A stretch of DNA of 44,001 nucleotides, from positions 2,009,436 to 2,053,436 of the forward strand of contig NZ_JAEHGD010000001.1 of assembly GCF_016097405.1 (NCBI RefSeq), written 5' to 3'. The position numbers and the translations under genes were made by a program. This DNA is from a methane-oxidizing endosymbiont of Gigantopelta aegis. GTDB taxonomy: Bacteria > Pseudomonadota > Gammaproteobacteria > Methylococcales > Methylomonadaceae. Under the pieces are notes generated by a model, which saw only the letters and a list, made by a program, of their open reading frames with translations, was not told where the DNA came from and searched no databases. Position 1 is the first letter of the stretch. Each line of letters opens with the position of its first letter. Shown piece by piece: positions 39,609 to 44,001 of the stretch.

Positions 39609-40844
39609 GATTTTCCTTTATGAATCCAGCTATATTGTTTCTCAATTGATTCATCTGAAAACTCAGAGGGTGTACTATTCTGATTATGGTTGATATGAGC
39701 ATAGCCATGTTGAGATATTTCAATCCAACCATTTTTCTCGGCATCAATTAGATATTTTGCATGCAGTTTAGTCAACGCCTGTAAGTCACCATTATTTTTC
39801 TTGTAGGGGATAACAGCAAAATTAATTTTCACATCATGTGCTTTGCAAATATTGATAATTTCTTTTTCCAGAGAATGGTCACTGGTTACAGAGGGGGCAT
39901 CAAATCTAAAAGCTATTTTTATCATTTTGATTTAGAATTATAAGCTGTAATCATGCCCCAGAAATAATAAACATTCATGAGTTGTCTCATGGAATGATTA
40001 GGACCTTGAGTAATAACAATCAATAAATAACGATAAATGGAACGTAAAAATTGGGGAAAAATAAATAATGGAATACCCAACAGATTTCTTTGATAGCTAT
40101 TGTTATCGCGTTTTGCTTTTAAAGCACCTGCGTTATTGTGAAGAGTAAGAAAAAACCTTTCTTTAATTGATGGGGTAGAATTTTATGAAAAACCAGTGCA
40201 TCTGGGTGGTAATAAAATTTACCTTCCGCTGCTGCTAAACGATGGAAAAAATCGGTCTCTTCACCTTTAAAAAGCTCTTCCTTTTTAAGTCCCGTTCCTT
40301 TTCTGCCCATGGTAGTGTCAAAATTGCCGATCAGATCAATAACGCGGCGGTGAATAGCCATATTGCCACCAAATGGAAACTCTTTGATGCCGTCCATTTG
40401 ATGAAGCTCTGTTCCAAAGTCCTGGTGTCCCAAAAAACGTACATATCTGGCGTTATCCAAGGCGGGAGTTTATTGGGGCTTTCAATATGAATTCTGCCTC
40501 CGACAGCATCGCAGTCATATTGCTTAAATGTTGAATAAATGGACTGAAGCCAGTTTTCTGTAACACGAATATCATCATCAATAAACATTAGATAGGTCCC
40601 TTTAGCTTCATTAATTCCTCTATTTCTAGCATAGGATAAGCCTTGCTTTTGTTCAAAGATATAACGAATGTTTAAGCTAGAAGATTGATTGAAATCTTCA
40701 GTTACCTGTTTAGTATTGTCCGTCGAATTGTTGTCAACGAGAAGAACCTCCCATTGAATGGGATCAGTAATGACTTGTTTTTCCAGGCAAGAAAAACAGT
40801 CAGGTAAATTTTGGCAACGGTTATAAGAACAAATAATAATACTA

Positions 40845-41693
40845 GGGGCTGTTGCCGTTTTGAAAATCCCCTTGAAATTCAATAACTCCGCCACATAGAT
40901 TGTTTATTTTGACTCAAAAACAAGCAAACTATGCCCCGACAAATGCTTACGGATGAACTTTGGGAGAAACTGAAGATAATTATGTTGAAAATGGGAATTT
41001 ATGACAAACCTTGTCTTCGAAAAACAGTCGAAGGTATTTTTTATCGCTTGCGAGTAGGTTGTCCCTGGAGAGATTTACCCACGGCTTTTGGTAATTGGAA
41101 TGCGGTATATAAACGATTCAATGACTGGTCTCGTAAAGAAAAACTGATGGGTATTTTAACGCCTTGGTTGTTGATCCAGACCTGGAATGGGAATTTATTG
41201 ATGGGAGTATTGTGAAAGCACATCAGCATAGTAGTGGTGCGGCCTGTGAACAAGAAACAGCGATAGGGAAATCTGTCGCCGGGAACACCAGTAAAATTCA
41301 TATGGCCGTTGATGCCTGTGGTCTTCCTATTCATTTCTCAGTGACAGGCGGCGAAGTTCATGACTGTAAAGAAGCACCGAAATTAGTTGCAGAGCTCCCA
41401 AAAGGTGACTATATAGTTGCTGACAGAGGCTATGACAGTGAAGCATTACGTCTTCAAATTAAAGACAAAGGGCTGTTCCTGTTATCCCAAGAAAAAAGAA
41501 TTCAACTCGGGGAAATGATGAAATGGATTGGTGTCTCTACAAATATCGCCATCTCGTTGAAAATGTGTTTGCAAGACTTAAGCATTTCAGAGCGATCGCC
41601 ACGCGATATGACAAACTCAAACGAAATTTTGAAGGCTCTATCGCTCTGGCTTGCGCCTTTTTATGGTTACCTATGTGAAATGGCAACAGCCCC
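40845..41693 (+). mobile_element. IS5-type element, copy 4 (849 bp)
   Basis: Ends GGGGCTGTTGCC and its inverse with TA duplications (40843-40844 and 41694-41695). It is nearly identical to copy 2 but in the other orientation, and interrupts a glycosyltransferase gene. Confidence 0.94.
40931..41678 (+). pseudogene. IS5-family transposase of copy 4, homopolymer frameshifts
   Basis: It starts MPRQMLTDELWEKLK. The T-run after LMGI is four long instead of five, and the G-run in KDKGAVP is three instead of four; restoring both gives one 249-residue transposase ending FLWLPM. Motifs are as in copy 2, with FIDGSIVK, ADRGYDSE and the YKYRHLVEN region. The A-run after IPRK has six A, the only copy with the in-frame length. 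Confidence 0.85.
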
Positions 41694-41722
41694 TAATATC
41701 CATCAAGGAAAATTCCTGAATT

Positions 41723-42496
41723 CTAAGGTGTTAAACGATTGATAAAACGATTCATATAGTATTTGGCAGGAAAAAACAGACTCGCATCGTTGATACCAAA
41801 AGTCATTTTTTGTTTTAGTTTCCACCAAGGGTCGTTGCCATAAACCTCAATTCGGTGCAACACATACGGGTCTCGATTTGCATTATTAAAGCCCGATCGG
41901 GTAGAACAGGCTAAGGTAAATCCAGCCACTTCAACAGAATCACGATTCTTGCTATTAAATAATCCGTAAGGGTAGGCAAAATGCTTACACGGCTGTCCTA
42001 GTTTATCTTCAATCACTTTTTTTGAGGATAAAATTTCATTGTTAGCCATGCTTGCGTCAATTTCAGGTAACTTAACGTGGTTAACCGTATGCGCGCCAAA
42101 TGAAATATTAGAGGCGTTCATTTCGAGTATCTGTTGCCAAGTTAGCATTTTTCGAGTTGGAAAACCGCGCTGATTCATCCATCGATTGTTTGAATCTATA
42201 CAACTAGTCGCCAAAAAAATCGTCGCAGGAATTTGATGTTCAGACAAAATAGGAAAAGCGTGCGTGTAATTATCGGCAAACCCATCATCTAACGTAATGG
42301 CAACCGCATTGTCTGGAAGAGCTTTGTTATGTAAGAGGTATTGCTCAATTTGTTCTAAAGAGACCGGGTTAAAACCATGCTGTTTTAACTTTAGCATATG
42401 CGTGTTAAATTGCTCAGGAGAACAGGCATATTTAATCTCCGAATCGGCCTCCGGGTTGCTGACCATGTGATACATCAGAATCAGAAATCTAGTCAT
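41723..42496 (-). CDS. Polysaccharide deacetylase (NodB domain)
   Basis: A 257-residue intact protein of the carbohydrate esterase 4/NodB family. It starts with FLILMYHMVS (family YHxV), has the catalytic-base motif TLDDGFADNY (about 88) and the metal-binding SFGAHTVNHVKL (H-x3-H, about 130), then HFAYPYGLFN. There is no signal peptide, so it probably acts on a cytoplasmic or membrane-face sugar intermediate. It lies between two family 2 glycosyltransferase genes, 10 bases after the upstream one. Confidence 0.9.
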   Translation of the reverse strand: MTRFLILMYHMVSNPEADSEIKYACSPEQFNTHMLKLKQHGFNPVSLEQIEQYLLHNKALPDNAVAITLDDGFADNYTHAFPILSEHQIPATIFLATSCIDSNNRWMNQRGFPTRKMLTWQQILEMNASNISFGAHTVNHVKLPEIDASMANNEILSSKKVIEDKLGQPCKHFAYPYGLFNSKNRDSVEVAGFTLACSTRSGFNNANRDPYVLHRIEVYGNDPWWKLKQKMTFGINDASLFFPAKYYMNRFINRLTP

Positions 42497-42506
42497 AATT
42501 AAAGCG

Positions 42507-43439
42507 TTATTTATCCAAAAAAAGAACTATCTTTTTAAAGATAGTTTCAGGAAATAGACTGATAATAATATATTTCAAATCTTTAAATTGCCAGGAACCA
42601 AAACGAAGCATAGCTCTAAACAAATGTTGAGCAGAATTCAGATTACGCTTCCAAAATGCCTCATAAGCTTGATCAACCACCTGACTGTTCAATAACTTGT
42701 TGAGCTCATCAGGAGGAATATGAGAAACAAGCGCCGGATTTTTTAAAATAAAATCTTGCCGAACCACTCTAGCATTTAGAACCTGTTTCCATTTTACCGA
42801 GGAAATCTGCCCATGGCTATGCCAACGGTAAAAGGCTAAGACCTCAGGGACTAAGGTAATATTCTGGGTAACGCCGATGATTCTAATCCATAAATCATAG
42901 TCCATTGCACTAAAACAGCGAGTAGAAAAACCATTAACCTGGTCAATAATTTCTCTGCGAGTCAATGCGGCATGAATAGGCCAGGGGCACCCCTTTAAAC
43001 AAGCCCTAGGAATATCCCCTTTTTCATAAGCGGGGGGGATATAACGTGGACCATTTTCACCCCCTTCAACAATATTTTGCCAGCCACAATAACTTAAATC
43101 AGCGAGAGATTGTGTTAAGCCGTTATACAATTTTTCAAGACAATCTAGCGCCCAATAATCATCAGCATCCAGAAAAGCAATAAATTCCCCTTTAGCATGT
43201 TCTAAAGCGAAATTACGAGCAGGGTAGGGGCCTTGGTTTTTTTGATAAAAAACTCTAAGGTTATCGTATTGTTGATTTAATTGTTCAAGGATTTGTGGAC
43301 TCTTATCCGTCGAGCCATCATCTACAATAATAAGCTCTGCATTGGGATAACTCTGTTCGAAAACATTAGCAACAGTATCTGCAACATAGGCTTCAGCATT
43401 GTAGCAGGGCATGATGACAGAAATTAGAGGCGTATTCAT
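42507..43439 (-). CDS. Family 2 glycosyltransferase
   Basis: A 310-residue intact GT-A enzyme. PLISVIMPCYNAEAYVADTV and ELIIVDDGSTDKSP form the nucleotide-binding part. NQGPYPARNFAL and the DxD site FIAFLDADDYW (about 92) follow, then the acceptor-side MDYDLWIRI (about 187). Donor sugar unknown. It lies 5 bases after the family 4 glycosyltransferase gene, as part of the minus-strand operon. Confidence 0.92.
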   Translation of the reverse strand: MNTPLISVIMPCYNAEAYVADTVANVFEQSYPNAELIIVDDGSTDKSPQILEQLNQQYDNLRVFYQKNQGPYPARNFALEHAKGEFIAFLDADDYWALDCLEKLYNGLTQSLADLSYCGWQNIVEGGENGPRYIPPAYEKGDIPRACLKGCPWPIHAALTRREIIDQVNGFSTRCFSAMDYDLWIRIIGVTQNITLVPEVLAFYRWHSHGQISSVKWKQVLNARVVRQDFILKNPALVSHIPPDELNKLLNSQVVDQAYEAFWKRNLNSAQHLFRAMLRFGSWQFKDLKYIIISLFPETIFKKIVLFLDK

Positions 43440-43444
43440 ATTGG

Positions 43445-44001
43445 TTATGATGAGTAAAAAGGCAAGGCATGTTCAACGACTCGACGCCAAGTGAAACCAG
43501 AAGCAAACTCCCGACAAGAAAACGGGTCGAAGCTAACTTTACGAGATAAAAACTGTTCTAATGCATTTTGAATATTTTCAATACTTGGATCCTCTACAAA
43601 AAAACCACTTTTTCCCTCAGATACGGCTTCAATAGCGCCCGCCTGTCGCGTTGCTAAAGACGGTGTTCCACAGGCAGCAGCTTCTAAATAAACAATGCCA
43701 AAACCTTCATGGCTATCTGATAACGTAGAGGAAGGTAAAATAAATAAATCAGCTTCTGACATTTTATTAATGACCTGCCTTATTGGTAGGCGACCAGCAA
43801 AAACCACTTTATCAGACAATCCCAGTTTATTAGCCATTAATTCAAGCTCAGACTTGTACTCACCATCTCCAATGATTGTATATTGGAAATCAAAATGCTT
43901 GGCTATTGGAGTTAGTGCCTGTAGTACTCTGTCAACATTTTTTCTGGGCTCCGAAAGACGAGAAACGGTAAGAAAATGAGGAACATTGTTTTTTTTGGTA
44001 C
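43445..44001 (-). CDS. Family 4 glycosyltransferase, 5' end beyond window
   Basis: The frame is open from the right edge to the stop at 43445, so 185 C-terminal residues are seen. They cover the GT-B C-terminal domain: HFLTVSRLSEPRKNVDRVL, TIIGDGEYKSELELM, KVVFAGRLP and the donor-binding SDSHEGFGIVYLEAAACGTP with the E-x7-E pattern. It is the most upstream gene of the minus-strand polysaccharide operon in view. Confidence 0.9.
   Translation of the reverse strand, partial: TKKNNVPHFLTVSRLSEPRKNVDRVLQALTPIAKHFDFQYTIIGDGEYKSELELMANKLGLSDKVVFAGRLPIRQVINKMSEADLFILPSSTLSDSHEGFGIVYLEAAACGTPSLATRQAGAIEAVSEGKSGFFVEDPSIENIQNALEQFLSRKVSFDPFSCREFASGFTWRRVVEHALPFYSS

Larger units (their letters stand above)
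37659..39925 (-). pseudogene. Polysaccharide deacetylase-like protein, IS66-interrupted and 3' truncated
   Basis: ATG at 39925 overlaps the glycosyltransferase stop (ATGA). The N-terminal part IAFRFDAPSVTSDHS ... INFAVIPYK ... ISQHGYAHINH is a NodB-like deacetylase barrel with the metal-binding H-x3-H (HGYAH). Removing the IS66 element (38103-39608) and one copy of its GGAAAATC repeat continues the frame into KSLLDN, then, with one base added at each of 38074-38078, 37938-37942 and 37748-37755, GFVPPWNTFNQ ... NPIIIAVLHHYDFIES ... KLTSLNHIASEQSVSDSIN. The end is lost at IS4 copy C. It probably removes N- or O-acetyl groups from the polymer. Confidence 0.8.
39922..41703 (-). pseudogene. Family 2 glycosyltransferase, IS5-interrupted with two frameshifts
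   Basis: ATG at 41703 (MDISIIICSYNRCQNLPD across the IS junction). The IS5-type copy 4 (40845-41693) sits after codon 3. GT-A features are VLLVDNNSTDNTKQV, GLSYARNRGINEAKG and the DxD site MFIDDDIRV, then FPFGGNMAIHRRV and GEETDFFHRL. One base added at 40469-40471 and one at 40167-40168 give a continuous 310-residue protein ending ...AYNSKSK. The start is 20 bases after the upstream deacetylase stop. Confidence 0.86.

Overview
The window looks like a chromosomal segment of a gammaproteobacterium, most plausibly a Methylococcales-type methanotroph. This is inferred from the coaD-ferredoxin pair, the formate/nitrite transporter next to a PP2C/kinase fusion, and the exosortase-A (XrtA)-type polysaccharide genes. 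There is no rRNA or tRNA to fix the taxon.

Region 1 (1-9.9 kb) is ordinary, intact chromosome: rlmKL (cut by the left edge), a lone RND permease, an HDOD protein, a 2x[4Fe-4S] ferredoxin, coaD, a formate/nitrite-family channel and a PP2C-protein kinase fusion. No reading frame is damaged.

Region 2 (10.0-32.6 kb, plus strand) is a long surface-polysaccharide locus. It opens with an XrtA-type glycosyltransferase and an XrtA-type amidotransferase. Next comes an HPr-rel-A block: a Tat-signal cysteine-containing protein, a PqqD-like protein, an HprK-like kinase and a nucleotidyltransferase-like protein. A PD-(D/E)XK (Rpn-like) nuclease, another XrtA-type glycosyltransferase, UDP-glucose dehydrogenase, a further glycosyltransferase, a CapK/PaaK-like ligase, an asparagine-synthase homologue and a sulfotransferase follow.

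Region 3 (44.0-32.8 kb, minus strand) converges on it: three or more glycosyltransferases, two polysaccharide deacetylases, a second sulfotransferase, a TPR protein and an XrtA-type O-antigen-ligase-like membrane protein. Together the genes suggest an acidic, sulfated, partly deacetylated and amidated exopolysaccharide. No exosortase is in the window.

Ten insertion sequences sit between 14.3 and 41.7 kb: IS5-type x4, IS4-type x3, and one each of IS1, IS630 and IS66. Nine have clean target duplications, and removing them on paper restores each interrupted gene. One sulfotransferase gene carries three of them. The tenth, an IS4 copy at 36.2 kb, has lost an end and joins two unrelated gene fragments. 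Independently, almost every non-IS gene between 19.1 and 41.7 kb has one to three single-base indels, while the flanks have none. That is either real decay of the locus or a local sequence-quality problem.

The most interesting candidate system is the HPr-rel-A block, whose parts (RiPP-recognition-like PqqD, HprK kinase, nucleotidyltransferase, nearby asparagine-synthase homologues) parallel the tailoring enzymes of paeninodin-type lasso peptide clusters.
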